Below are positions 53,745-62,141 of a stretch of 64,000 nucleotides of DNA, piece by piece. Source of the stretch: Coriobacteriaceae bacterium. GTDB lineage: Bacteria; Actinomycetota; Coriobacteriia; Coriobacteriales; Coriobacteriaceae. Made by a program: the position numbers and the translations under genes. The stretch lies in assembly GCA_025993015.1 (NCBI GenBank), contig DAJPFV010000001.1:1364001-1428000 (forward strand). Reading direction: 5' to 3'. The notes under the pieces were generated by a model that had not been told where the DNA came from, ran no database searches, and saw nothing but the letters and a program-made list of their open reading frames with translations. Every line of letters starts with the position of its first letter. Position 1 is the first letter of the stretch.

Positions 53745-53813
53745 AAGTTGCGGTGAAATAGGGACTGTTTGGCGGTCTCAGGGCTTCAATCAGTCCCTAT
53801 TTCACCGCAACTT
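53745..53813. repeat. AGTTGCGGTGAAATAG inverted-repeat element, copy 3
   Basis: Perfect 23-bp arms 53745-53767 (AAGTTGCGGTGAAATAGGGA...) and 53791-53813. Best preserved of the three copies. The short centre (TTTGGCGGTCTCAGGGCTTCAAT) differs from that of the other two. Confidence 0.93.
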
Positions 53814-53916
53814 TGGAAAGGCGCCTTTAGCCATTGGGGACGCGCCGAGCACTGGGGTATCATGGCTTGGTTGCTATAACTTGCATTTTCGCGCCTTGTA
53901 GGAAGGGGCTGCGCCC

Positions 53917-54600
53917 ATGGCTTTTGAGCCCGCTCAACATAGCTTTATCACGCTCGAGGGCGTCGACGGCGCCGGCAAGTCCACGCAGGCGCGCCTGCTG
54001 GCCCGCGCGCTCGACCTCGCTGGCTATCAGGTCGTAACTCTGCGCGAGCCGGGCGGCACCGCCATCAGCGAAAAGATCCGCGCCCTGCTGCTCGACCCCG
54101 CCAATACGGCGATGGGCGACACCTGCGAGCTGCTGCTCTACGAGGCCGCGCGTGCCCAGCTGGTGCACGAGGTCATAGCTCCCGCCCTCGCTGCCGGCAA
54201 GGTGGTCCTGTGCGACCGTTTCTACGATTCCACGACCTGCTACCAGGCGTTTGCCGATGGCCTTGACCGTCAGATGGTGCGCGATGCCAACAACCTGGCT
54301 GTCGTCGGTGCGCATCCGGCGCTCACGCTCGTCTATCACATCACGCCCGAGCAGGCGGCGCTGCGCATGGCCGCCCGTGGTGCGGCCGATCGCATGGAGG
54401 CAAAGGGCATGGCCTTCCAGGAGCGCGTCTATCAGGGATTTTGTGCCATTGCTGCCGAGGAGCCAGACCGCGTAAAGCTCATCGACGCCACCGCGTCGAT
54501 CGCAGACGTCTTCACGCAAACGGTCGAGCTGGTTCGCGCGCACGGTTTCGATATCCCCCAGGATGCCGTCGCCGCTGCGCTCGCCCAGGAGGCTGAGTAA
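53917..54600 (+). CDS. tmk: Thymidylate kinase
   Basis: Phosphorylates dTMP to dTDP; 227 residues. P-loop FITLEGVDGAGKSTQARLLA, the substrate-binding LREPGGTAISEKIRALLL (DRX region VVLCDRFYDSTTCYQ) and the lid ADRMEAKGMAFQERVYQGF are present. GAAGGGGCTGCGCCC precedes ATG 53917. It heads the conserved tmk-holB-PSP1 cluster seen in Bacillus. Its stop is one base before the holB ATG. Confidence 0.96.
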   Translation: MAFEPAQHSFITLEGVDGAGKSTQARLLARALDLAGYQVVTLREPGGTAISEKIRALLLDPANTAMGDTCELLLYEAARAQLVHEVIAPALAAGKVVLCDRFYDSTTCYQAFADGLDRQMVRDANNLAVVGAHPALTLVYHITPEQAALRMAARGAADRMEAKGMAFQERVYQGFCAIAAEEPDRVKLIDATASIADVFTQTVELVRAHGFDIPQDAVAAALAQEAE

Positions 54601-54601
54601 C

Positions 54602-55729
54602 ATGGCCCCCGCGCAGACAAGCCTGCTGGCCAAGCTCGACACCCAACAGCGCGTGCGCGACTTTTTGACCAACGCCATCGCAAGCGGCCGCGCATCGCAC
54701 GCCTACCTGTTCTTGGGCGCGCCCGGCGCCGGTAAGCTTGACGCCGCATGGGCGCTTGCCCAGGCATTCCTGTGCGAGCGGGACGGCTGTGGCTCGTGCG
54801 ACAGCTGCGTGCGCGTCGCCCGCCATACGCATCCCGACGTGCACTATTACACGCCCGAAAGTGCTACGGGCTACCTCATCGCGCAGACCCGCGAGCTGCT
54901 CGACGACGTGCCCCTGGCGCCCATCCGCGCCAAGGCAAAGGTCTACATCATCGACCGTGCCGAGCAGCTGCGCGCCAACACCGCCAACGCGCTGCTCAAA
55001 ACGCTCGAGGAACCGCCCGAGGGCGTCATGTTCATCCTGTTGGGCACCTCGGCCGACGTGATGCTGCCCACCATTGTGAGCCGCTGCCAGTGCGTGCCGT
55101 TTCGGCTGGTGTCGCCCACTGTGGCCGCGCAGGCCGTGAGCCGCGCGACGGGCCAGGATATCGCGCGTTGTCGCATGGCCGTCGCCGTGGCGGGAAGCCC
55201 TACGCGTGGTATCGAGTTCCTCAAGAGCGCCGAGCGCCAGGACGCCCGTCGCCAGATGGTCCGTGCCATCGACTCGCTCATCGCCGCCGACGAGGCCGAT
55301 GTGCTCAGTCGCGCCAAGTCGCTCATCGTCGCCGTCAAGGCGCCGCTCGCCGAGGTCAAGTCCACGCAGGAAAAGGTGCTCGAGCAAAATGCCGACTACC
55401 TGTCGCGTGGAGCATTGAAGCAGCTTGAGGACCGCAACAAGCGCGAACTCAACGCGCGCGAGCGTTCGGGTATCATGGAAGCGCTGGCGAGCGCGCGGAC
55501 GCTCATGCGCGACGTGCTGCTGACGCTTCAGGATGAGGCGGCAGACGTTGTGAACGAGGACGTGCGCGACACGATCGGGCGGCTTGCCGCGGCGACGAAT
55601 GTTGCGGGTGCCACCCAGGCGCTCGAGGCGGTTGCCACCGCTGAGCGCAACATCGCCAGAAACGTTACTCCCCAGCTGGCCATCGAGGTCATGCTGTTCG
55701 ATATCAGGAAGGCACTGAAATGCCGTTAG
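54602..55729 (+). CDS. holB: DNA polymerase III delta' subunit
   Basis: Clamp-loader subunit of 375 residues, AAA+ fold. YLFLGAPGAGKLDAAWALAQ is the P-loop equivalent. The zinc module is CERDGCGSCDSCVRVARHTHPD. AKVYIIDRAEQLRANTANALLKTLEEPPEG (read as IIDRAEQLRANTANALLKTL then EEPPEG) and PTIVSRCQCVPF cover Walker B and the SRC motif. AGGAGGCTGAGTAAC lies across the tmk stop. The end overlaps the PSP1 gene by ten bases. Confidence 0.93.
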   Translation: MAPAQTSLLAKLDTQQRVRDFLTNAIASGRASHAYLFLGAPGAGKLDAAWALAQAFLCERDGCGSCDSCVRVARHTHPDVHYYTPESATGYLIAQTRELLDDVPLAPIRAKAKVYIIDRAEQLRANTANALLKTLEEPPEGVMFILLGTSADVMLPTIVSRCQCVPFRLVSPTVAAQAVSRATGQDIARCRMAVAVAGSPTRGIEFLKSAERQDARRQMVRAIDSLIAADEADVLSRAKSLIVAVKAPLAEVKSTQEKVLEQNADYLSRGALKQLEDRNKRELNARERSGIMEALASARTLMRDVLLTLQDEAADVVNEDVRDTIGRLAAATNVAGATQALEAVATAERNIARNVTPQLAIEVMLFDIRKALKCR

Positions 55730-57420
55730 TCGTACCCGTTAAGTTTACCTACGCCTCGCGCGACCTGTGGTTCGACCCACAGGATCTGGATATCCTCGAG
55801 GCCGATTATGCCATCTGCTCCACCGAGCGCGGAACCGAGATCGGCCTGGTCACGGCCGACCCCTTCGAGGTGCCGCAAGACGAGATCGGTCAGCCGCTCA
55901 AGCCCGTGTTGCGCGTGGCGAGCGACATCGACCTGCAGCTTGCCGACGACCTGGCCATCCAGGGCGATGAGGCCATGGTCGACTTCCGCCGCCTGGTCAA
56001 GGAGCTCGACCTCGAGATGAAGCCGGTCGGCGTCGAGTACCTGTTCGGCGGCGAGAAGGCTGTGTTCTACTTTGCCGCCGAGGAGCGCGTCGATTTCCGT
56101 CAGCTCGTCAAGGACCTGTCCTCGACGCTGCACATTCGCGTCGACATGCGCCAGATCGGCGTGCGTGACGAGACCCGCCTGGTGGGTGGCTATGCCCAGT
56201 GCGGTCAGGAGCTCTGCTGCACGCGCTTTGGCGGACAGTTTGAGCCGGTTTCGATCCGCATGGCAAAAGAGCAGGACCTGCCGCTCAACTCGTCCAAAAT
56301 TAGCGGCGTCTGCGGTCGCCTGATGTGCTGCCTGCGCTACGAGTTCGAGGCGTACAAGGACTTTAAGAGCCGCGCGCCCAAAAAGAAGACGCTTATCGAT
56401 ACGCCGCTTGGCAAGGCGCGCATCCAGGAATATGACACGCCGCGTGAGCAGCTGGTGTTGCGCCTGGAGAACGGCAAAGTCTTTAAGGTCAACCTGGCCG
56501 ACATGACCTGCTCTGAGGGCTGCAAAAAGAAGGCCGCCGAGCAGGGCTGCAACTGCCGCCCCGACTGCGTGACGCGCGATGTGCTCGAGCGCATCGAGTC
56601 GCCCGAGATGCGCCTGGCGCTTATGGAGCTCGACCGCGAGAACGGCGTCGACGTGGGCGATGGCCTGTCGAGCGCCGACCGTCTGGCGGGGACGACGATG
56701 CCCAAGCGCCGCCGTCGCGATGCGGACGCCGATACTCGTGCCGGTCAGAGCCAAGGCGAGGGTCGCGGCCGCGGTAAGGGTCGCGGCAAGGCCGAGGTAC
56801 CCGAGGCTGAGGAGGCTGCCGTTGGACGTCGCCGCCGCAAGCGCTCGGGTTCGGTCGATGCCGGCGAGACCGCTCCCGCAGGCAAGAACTCCTCCCGCGA
56901 GCGCGAGGCTCAGCAGCCTCAGCAGCAAAACCGCGGCGGTGGCATGAATCCCACGCGCCGTCGCCGTCGCCATTTGTCGAGCGAGGAACGCGAGGACGCC
57001 TTCCGCGCCGCAGCCGCTCGCGAAGCCGGTGCCGCCCCCAAGGGTGGTTCGGGTTCTGATACGCCTGCCGACAAGGGTGGCAAGCAGCGCAACGATGACG
57101 ATCGCGCCCCGCGTCCGCGTCGTCGCCATTCCTCGGGCACGCAGCAAAAGCCCTCGGTGCCCTCCGTGGCCGATCAGGTCTCGGATGGCGAGGTCAAGGT
57201 CACGCGCCGTCGCCCCGGAGATGGCGGAGGGGCGGCCGCCAAGGCCGTGCGTGGCGCTGCTCGTGACGAACGCGAGCCGCGCGAAGATTGTGGTGGCGAG
57301 GGTTCGGCTGATCAGGGCCAGAAGCGCCGTCGCCGTCGTCGTTCCCGCAAGCCGCGTCAAGATGGTGGTGAGGGCTCGACCCAAAACTCGTCCGCACCGC
57401 AACCGCCCACCGGCGAATAG
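55720..57420 (+). CDS. PSP1-domain protein (YaaT/RicT-like) with long basic tail
   Basis: 566 residues. The N-terminal PSP1 region (about 1-260) has DYAICSTERGTEIGLVTA, VDFRQLVKDLSSTLHIRVDM, GGYAQCGQELCCTRFGGQF and SGVCGRLMCCLRYEFEAYK. These Cys clusters bind Fe-S in RicT of the Bacillus RicAFT (Y-complex), which affects RNA processing. After about 330 it becomes a disordered Arg/Gly/Ser-rich tail (RRRRDADADTRAG..., KRRRRRRSRKPRQ), much longer than in Bacillus YaaT, and probably RNA-binding. Coupled to holB. Confidence 0.88.
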   Translation: MPLVVPVKFTYASRDLWFDPQDLDILEADYAICSTERGTEIGLVTADPFEVPQDEIGQPLKPVLRVASDIDLQLADDLAIQGDEAMVDFRRLVKELDLEMKPVGVEYLFGGEKAVFYFAAEERVDFRQLVKDLSSTLHIRVDMRQIGVRDETRLVGGYAQCGQELCCTRFGGQFEPVSIRMAKEQDLPLNSSKISGVCGRLMCCLRYEFEAYKDFKSRAPKKKTLIDTPLGKARIQEYDTPREQLVLRLENGKVFKVNLADMTCSEGCKKKAAEQGCNCRPDCVTRDVLERIESPEMRLALMELDRENGVDVGDGLSSADRLAGTTMPKRRRRDADADTRAGQSQGEGRGRGKGRGKAEVPEAEEAAVGRRRRKRSGSVDAGETAPAGKNSSREREAQQPQQQNRGGGMNPTRRRRRHLSSEEREDAFRAAAAREAGAAPKGGSGSDTPADKGGKQRNDDDRAPRPRRRHSSGTQQKPSVPSVADQVSDGEVKVTRRRPGDGGGAAAKAVRGAARDEREPREDCGGEGSADQGQKRRRRRRSRKPRQDGGEGSTQNSSAPQPPTGE

Positions 57421-57484
57421 CGCCCGCAAACGGATTTAACCTTCCTGACCCCAAACGCGTCGGGGTACCATGGCACTGAATCAA

Positions 57485-57518
57485 CAACCCTCCCTGCGAC
57501 CGAGCGTAGGGAGGGTTG
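57485..57518 (+). promoter_or_regulatory. Hairpin that would sequester the comF ribosome-binding site
   Basis: Perfect 11-bp stem CAACCCTCCCT (57485-57495) / AGGGAGGGTTG (57508-57518), loop GCGACCGAGCGT. The right arm contains the Shine-Dalgarno GGGAGG; the GTG start follows at 57523. Confidence 0.7.
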
Positions 57519-57522
57519 TGTC

Positions 57523-58329
57523 GTGAAGAGACATTTGAATGTGTTGGGATGCCTGCAAGGTGCTGGCATCCTACCGTTTGCGGACGAATTGTTACCGTTT
57601 GCCGAGCAGGCGGCGCACGGGGCGCTTGAGGCGTTGTCGCCCACGCGATGTGCTGGCTGCGAGCGCGCCGGCGCGCTTATTTGCCAAGACTGCCTGGCCG
57701 CGCTTGCGCTCATTGACCCACGTTATAGCTGCACCCGATGCGGAGCCCCGTTTGGAGACTTGCTGTGCACCGAGTGCTCGGTCGAGGGTGCGTCTTCGGC
57801 GATGGCCGAAGCTCTCGACCGGTGCCTGGCATGTGCCGTTTACACGCATCCGCTGCCGCGGATCATTAAAGCGTACAAAGACGCGGGCGAGCGACGCCTG
57901 GCGCCGTATCTGGCAGAGCTGCTATACGATACCGCCTTACATGCCCAGGTCGCGGCACCCGAACGCTTAGGCGGTGTGTTGTCCGGTGCCGATGCGGTGG
58001 TGTTTGTGCCCGCGACGGCGGCGGCGTTTCGGCGACGCGGCTTCGATCATATGGAAGCCATCGCGCGCCCATTTTGTGAGCTGTCGGGTGTTCCGCTGCT
58101 CGACGCCCTCGTTAAGTACGGCCGTGGCGACCAGCGTGAACTCGGTCGTGAAGAACGCCGTGAACGCGCCCGAGGCATGTACGAGACCGTTGAGGACGTG
58201 CGGGGCCGCCGCCTGCTGCTTATCGACGACGTTATCACCACGGGTGCGACGATGGCAGCGGCTTCGGCGGAACTCAAACGCGCCGGTGCCGCGGCCGTTG
58301 ATGGCCTCGCTATCGCACGCGTTTGGTAG
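57523..58329 (+). CDS. ComF-family phosphoribosyltransferase-like protein
   Basis: Homologue of ComFC/GntX, 268 residues; in competent bacteria needed for DNA uptake processing. The N-terminal zinc module is RCAGCERAGALICQDCLAAL and SCTRCGAPFGDLLCTEC; YTHPLPRIIKAYKDAGERRL follows. The PRPP loop is RLLLIDDVITTGATMAAASAELKRAG. The only plausible start is GTG 57523, whose GGGAGG lies in a hairpin. No other competence gene is near. Confidence 0.88.
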   Translation: MKRHLNVLGCLQGAGILPFADELLPFAEQAAHGALEALSPTRCAGCERAGALICQDCLAALALIDPRYSCTRCGAPFGDLLCTECSVEGASSAMAEALDRCLACAVYTHPLPRIIKAYKDAGERRLAPYLAELLYDTALHAQVAAPERLGGVLSGADAVVFVPATAAAFRRRGFDHMEAIARPFCELSGVPLLDALVKYGRGDQRELGREERRERARGMYETVEDVRGRRLLLIDDVITTGATMAAASAELKRAGAAAVDGLAIARVW

Positions 58330-58340
58330 GGGTGATTCGT

Positions 58341-59450
58341 GTGGCGGTAACAATCAGGCAGTGCAACAAACCGACAAAAGAGCAGCTAGCGGCTTCCGTG
58401 ATCCTGACGGGCACCTCGGCGTTGCGTATGATTCGAGCCGAGCGCCGGCAGATGGGCTACATCGGCTGGAAGGACCTCAATCCCGATGAAGAGCGCCGCG
58501 TGCTGTGTACGTCATCGCCTTCGACCGAGGATATCTATCTTCCCGACCTGGTGCGAATTGGAGCCAAAAGCGGCGAGGTGCAAGAAGATCTGTGCTTGCT
58601 GGTGGGATCTGCGGCGCAGCGCCGACGCATGCCTGGCGTGGGCTGGTCCGTGTGTTCCGGGTTGCCTGTCGGCTCGATTCTAGAGGTGGAACCGGGGGTG
58701 TACAGCCTATCTCCCGAGGCCCTTTGTGTTGCCGTCGCCCGCGAGGTCGGCTGTATCCAGGCGTTTGCACTGGCCCAGGAACTGTGCTCTAAGATTTCGC
58801 TGAGTGACCGCGGGAAGTATCTGCCTCCCTACACCTCGCCTGTTACGAATAAACTTGCAAAGGACAAGGACCAGCCAGCAGATGTGGGCTACTTTGAGGT
58901 TGAGCCGGTGTTGACGCCCGATCGTCTGGCAGATTACCTCGCGGTATGCAAGGGGAACGCGGCCAAACAGCTGCAGCGTCTGTGTCCCTATCTTTCGGAA
59001 AACCTGCGCTCACCCATGGAGTGCATCATGCTCGCCCTGTTTTCGCTTCCGTTTTCCTATGGCGGATTTGCCTGCGGTCCCTTTAAGACCGACTACAAGA
59101 TTGAGTTCGATGACCGCGCGCAGGCAATCTCGGGGATGCCGCATGCAGTTTGCGATGCGTACCAGGAAGCAGCCCGGTTTGACCTGGAATACAACGGTGA
59201 GCTGGGCCATTCATCCCGGAGGGGACGTATCCATGATGAAAAGCGCAACACAGGCTTGATTACTATGGGAATCGAGGTCGCGACGGTCAACAACGAAATG
59301 CTCTGTGACATGGAAGCGATGGAAGCACTCGCATGGCGCTTGCACCAGCGTATGGGTAAGCGATATCAGAATCGCGTAGAGGCTCGTCGAAAGAGGCAAG
59401 ATGCTCTGCTGAATACGCTCCGAGCGTGCTTTGGGCTCAAACCAGCGTAA
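58341..59450 (+). CDS. Possible PD-(D/E)XK nuclease-like protein, unknown role
   Basis: 369 residues. The C-terminal part (about 275-335) reads FDLEYNGELGHSSRRG, DEKRNTGLITMGIEVATVNN. This recalls the Dx(E)YxGxxHxxxxxxxDxxRxxxLxxxG pattern of DUF559/Vsr-like nucleases, with Asp281, Glu287 and His290 as candidates. The N-terminal two thirds match nothing I recognise. Start is uncertain: GTG 58341 follows AGGGG by 8 bases, while TTG 58323 overlaps the comF end. Defence or DNA-processing roles are possible but not shown; a MITE-like element follows it. Confidence 0.68.
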   Translation: MAVTIRQCNKPTKEQLAASVILTGTSALRMIRAERRQMGYIGWKDLNPDEERRVLCTSSPSTEDIYLPDLVRIGAKSGEVQEDLCLLVGSAAQRRRMPGVGWSVCSGLPVGSILEVEPGVYSLSPEALCVAVAREVGCIQAFALAQELCSKISLSDRGKYLPPYTSPVTNKLAKDKDQPADVGYFEVEPVLTPDRLADYLAVCKGNAAKQLQRLCPYLSENLRSPMECIMLALFSLPFSYGGFACGPFKTDYKIEFDDRAQAISGMPHAVCDAYQEAARFDLEYNGELGHSSRRGRIHDEKRNTGLITMGIEVATVNNEMLCDMEAMEALAWRLHQRMGKRYQNRVEARRKRQDALLNTLRACFGLKPA

Positions 59451-59485
59451 AACTATGGCTTTATAGGGGGTCTGTTTATATGCTC

Positions 59486-59702
59486 TGTGCAAAAAACGGC
59501 AAATATGAGTACTGTTACTAGATTAGTGACAGCAAAAACAAAGAAACTTGGGCCGATAATCTGGATTCAGCGAAGAGATAATAAACGAATGTGGAATATC
59601 TTGGCGCCAAGCAGGCTGTGCGGAACTCAAAAAGGGCTCGTGAGGCGGTAATACTCTGCTACTAAATTGGTAACAGTACTCATATTTGCCGTTTTTTGCA
59701 CA
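59486..59702. repeat. MITE-like element with 33-bp perfect terminal inverted repeats
   Basis: Arms 59486-59518 (starts TGTGCAAAAAACGGCAAATA) and 59670-59702 are perfect complements; pairing continues weakly inward. Total 217 bp, AT-richer than surroundings, no coding content, no obvious target duplication. A diverged relative lies at 44881-45110. Confidence 0.92.
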
Positions 59703-59722
59703 CGGCACCCTGAGACGGGTGC

Positions 59723-59752
59723 CCCGGAGCTCCCCATAGGGGGAGCTCCGGG
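59723..59752. terminator. Perfect hairpin, possible terminator
   Basis: CCCGGAGCTCCCC / GGGGAGCTCCGGG with a 4-nt loop; no T-run after it, so it may be structural rather than terminating. Confidence 0.55.
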
Positions 59753-59824
59753 CTTCACAGGGGCACGAATAGCCCGCTCCGACCTGCGAAATCTGTACTC
59801 GCGATGCGAATGACGCCCCTAACC

Positions 59825-59853
59825 TTAAACTTTAGCTTGAACTTAGCTATAAT
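59825..59853 (+). promoter_or_regulatory. Strong sigma-70-type promoter
   Basis: TTAAAC (59825-59830), exactly 17 bp, then consensus TATAAT (59848-59853). It faces the SBP lipoprotein gene some 350 bases downstream. Confidence 0.78.
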
Positions 59854-59859
59854 GCGCTT

Positions 59860-60202
59860 CGTTCCTACCAGGCTGTGGTTGCGGACGGACGAAATGCCCG
59901 TCCTAGTCCAAGACAGACGCGGTCAAAGGGATCCACGTAAGCGACCGCGTGTGCGCGGCGCGATCATGGCGCGTCCTAGATGTAAGCCGCACCGTCCGTT
60001 CTACTTTCTTTGGGGCAATACCGCCTCGCGGGCGAGCGGGTCAGTCGTGAAGGTGGCTGCGGCCTCCCGAGCAAACACCCCGGTGCGCAAGTGTGGGGTC
60101 AAATACCAGGTCAGCTGGTGGGAACAATCTGATATTCCGCGCAACGCACGGATTGTATACGACACAGAAGGCAGGGTAGTGGACATGGTGAGGGGCAGCT
60201 TG
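59860..60202 (+). other. Long structured leader, possible regulatory or stand-alone RNA
   Basis: About 340 nt between the promoter and the lipoprotein start. It holds several short stems, for example CGCGGTC / GACCGCG (about 59917-59948), ACCAG-GTCAG-CTGGT near 60107 and GGAA...TTCC near 60120. I could match none of the riboswitch or T-box cores I know. The frame of the downstream gene stays open through it, but the encoded Arg-rich sequence does not look like a protein. Confidence 0.45.
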
Positions 60203-61210
60203 ATGCACGCGGCTCGGTTAGGTGCTGGGACCGCAGCGGTCATTGCCGTTTTGGGCCTGAGCGGATGCGCGTTCAACCCGCTGTCTACGTTCACGACTCC
60301 CACGATCGACCAGATCGAGTACGAGACCGTCACGCCGGCGGTGTCGGACGATGCCCTGGTCACTCCCGGAACCCTGACGGTCGCCCTCGATACTTCCGAT
60401 GCGCCGCAGGCCATGCAAGGCGCCGACGGCGAGCTCACGGGATACGCGGTTGACGCCGCCCGCGCCCTCGCAAGCCGCATGGGCCTTAAGGTCGCCTTTG
60501 TCGATGCGTCCTCGGCAGGTTCCGCGCTCGGCGACAAAAAGGCTGATATCTTTATCGGCGAGATCAACTCCACAGACGGGGACGTTAGCTCGCTCGGCAC
60601 CTGCCTGTACGATGCCGCTTCTGTGTTCGGTAAAACCAGCGATGGTGGGTCGCTAAGCGTTTCCACCGATACCCTTAACACGTCTACCCTGGGTGTCCAG
60701 ATGTCCTCGGCCTCGCAGGAGACGCTTGCTAAGCAGAGCATTACCGCCAACCAAAAGACCTACTCCAACATCAACGAGTGCTTTGAGGCGCTCGAGTCCG
60801 GCGAGGTCGACTATGTGATCTGCGACTCCACGGCCGGCGGCTACCTTGCACGCCTGATGAGCGAGGTCTCCTATGTCGGTGCGCTCGAGGCGCCCTCGAC
60901 GCTTGGTGTTGCGGGCCTCTCGTCCAATGACGAACTGTGCCGTGCCGTGAGTGATGCCCTCGACGACATCACGGTCGACGGTACGCTCGAGGCGGTTCAC
61001 TGCGTCTGGTACGGTCAGATTCCCTACGACCTCACCACTAAGACGGTTTCGGGCGCTAACGTGCAACCGGGCGACTCTGAGTCCAGTGAGACCACGTCCT
61101 CCGGCAGCGAGTCTTTCGATTCCAACAATGAGACCGCATCCTCCGAGGACAAATCGTCCAGCCAGGAAGGCACCATCACTGACGATGACATTAACAAACT
61201 CAATAGCTAG
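60203..61210 (+). CDS. Family 3 solute-binding lipoprotein
   Basis: Probable extracytoplasmic binding protein for an amino acid or similar solute, about 335 residues. The lipobox VLGLSGC (Cys about 22) follows a short hydrophobic signal. The SBP_bac_3 fold begins TPGTLTVALDTSDAPQAMQG, then ELTGYAVDAARALASRMGLK, KADIFIGEINST and EALESGEVDYVICDSTAGGY. The tail is Ser/Glu/Thr-rich (GDSESSETTSSGSESFDSNN). ATG 60203 follows GAGGGG; ATG 60185 is the alternative. No permease or ATPase gene adjoins, so it may be an orphan. Confidence 0.83.
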   Translation: MHAARLGAGTAAVIAVLGLSGCAFNPLSTFTTPTIDQIEYETVTPAVSDDALVTPGTLTVALDTSDAPQAMQGADGELTGYAVDAARALASRMGLKVAFVDASSAGSALGDKKADIFIGEINSTDGDVSSLGTCLYDAASVFGKTSDGGSLSVSTDTLNTSTLGVQMSSASQETLAKQSITANQKTYSNINECFEALESGEVDYVICDSTAGGYLARLMSEVSYVGALEAPSTLGVAGLSSNDELCRAVSDALDDITVDGTLEAVHCVWYGQIPYDLTTKTVSGANVQPGDSESSETTSSGSESFDSNNETASSEDKSSSQEGTITDDDINKLNS

Positions 61211-61276
61211 TTATTGCCAGGGGTGGTGTCTCCTATACGTTGGAAAGGGCACCTCTTCACGGTTTCAACATGCACT

Positions 61277-61310
61277 GCCGGGCTTCCCCAATAGGGGAGC
61301 CCGGCTTTTT
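61277..61310 (+). terminator. Rho-independent terminator after the SBP gene
   Basis: GCCGGGCT / AGCCCGGC with inner TCCCC/GGGGA pairing (61277-61305) and TTTTT. The rest of the 317-base spacer to the HPF gene shows nothing distinct. Confidence 0.9.
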
Positions 61311-61527
61311 CATCCCTATAAAACCAGCAGTTCAAAGCCAATTTTCGGGACCAAATACAAATCTGTCGGCTCCCTCCTATAGCGCACTTTGCCATGGAAA
61401 AGTACGAGACTTCGGTATGCGGTATCAAGCAATCGTTATTCGGGTCTTTAGGAATCCGCGTGATTAAATGCACGGCAATGGGTACATAGCCAGTACAGTA
61501 AGTCCCCGAGGCAGATTGGAGCCACGT

Positions 61528-62112
61528 ATGGATATCAAGGTTTCTGGACGCAAGACGACGGTAACCGATGCTCTGCGTGCGCATGTGGATGAGAAGATCG
61601 GCGAGGCGCTCAAGGTTTTCGACATCGAGCCCATGACAGTCGACGTCGTGCTTCGTTATGAGAAGAACCCCTCGAACCCCAACCCGGCAATCGTCGAGGT
61701 CACGGTTCGTGCCCGCGGTTCGGTGATTCGCGTTGCCGAGCACGGCGCAGATATGTATGCCGCCATCGATCTCTCCGCCGATAAGGTTACTCGTCAGCTG
61801 CGCAAGTTCAAGACCAAGGTCGTGGACAACCGCCAGGGCGGTGCCAGCGCCGCGGATGTCGCACCGGTCGAGCGCGTCGAGGATCTGGCCGACCTGCTGC
61901 TGCCCGAGGAGGAGGACGACCTGCTCGTCCGCGAGAAGGTCATCGATGTCACCCCGATGACTGAGGAGCAGGCGCTGGTGCAGACCGATCTGCTGGGCCA
62001 CGACTTCTACGTGTTCGAGAACGCGACGACTGGTCTCATCAATGTGGTGTATCACCGTAAGAATGGTGGATATGGCATCATCAAGCCCCGCATCGAAACA
62101 CTTGACGAGTAA
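61528..62112 (+). CDS. hpf: Long-form ribosome hibernation promoting factor
   Basis: Dimerises 70S ribosomes into inactive 100S particles in stationary phase. The 194-residue protein has the N-terminal S30AE domain (MDIKVSGRKTTVTDALRAHV, then VEVTVRARGSVIRVAEHGAD and MYAAIDLSADKVTRQLRKFK). An acidic linker leads to the C-terminal dimerisation domain (VIDVTPMTEEQALVQTDLLG, HDFYVFENATTGLINVVYHR). ATG 61528 follows TTGGAG; the earlier in-frame codon at 61468 has none. A terminator follows. Confidence 0.95.
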   Translation: MDIKVSGRKTTVTDALRAHVDEKIGEALKVFDIEPMTVDVVLRYEKNPSNPNPAIVEVTVRARGSVIRVAEHGADMYAAIDLSADKVTRQLRKFKTKVVDNRQGGASAADVAPVERVEDLADLLLPEEEDDLLVREKVIDVTPMTEEQALVQTDLLGHDFYVFENATTGLINVVYHRKNGGYGIIKPRIETLDE

Positions 62113-62141
62113 AATACGTTAACTTGCATGAGTTAACGGTT

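Noticed and set aside
59804..60202. Upstream in-frame extension of the SBP lipoprotein by about 130 codons
   Set aside because: It would put the lipobox in mid-protein and encodes Arg-rich sequence without family likeness; a start near 60203 gives a normal signal peptide.
60203..61210. Complete ABC amino-acid importer operon
   Set aside because: Only the binding protein is present; neighbours on both sides are unrelated to transport.
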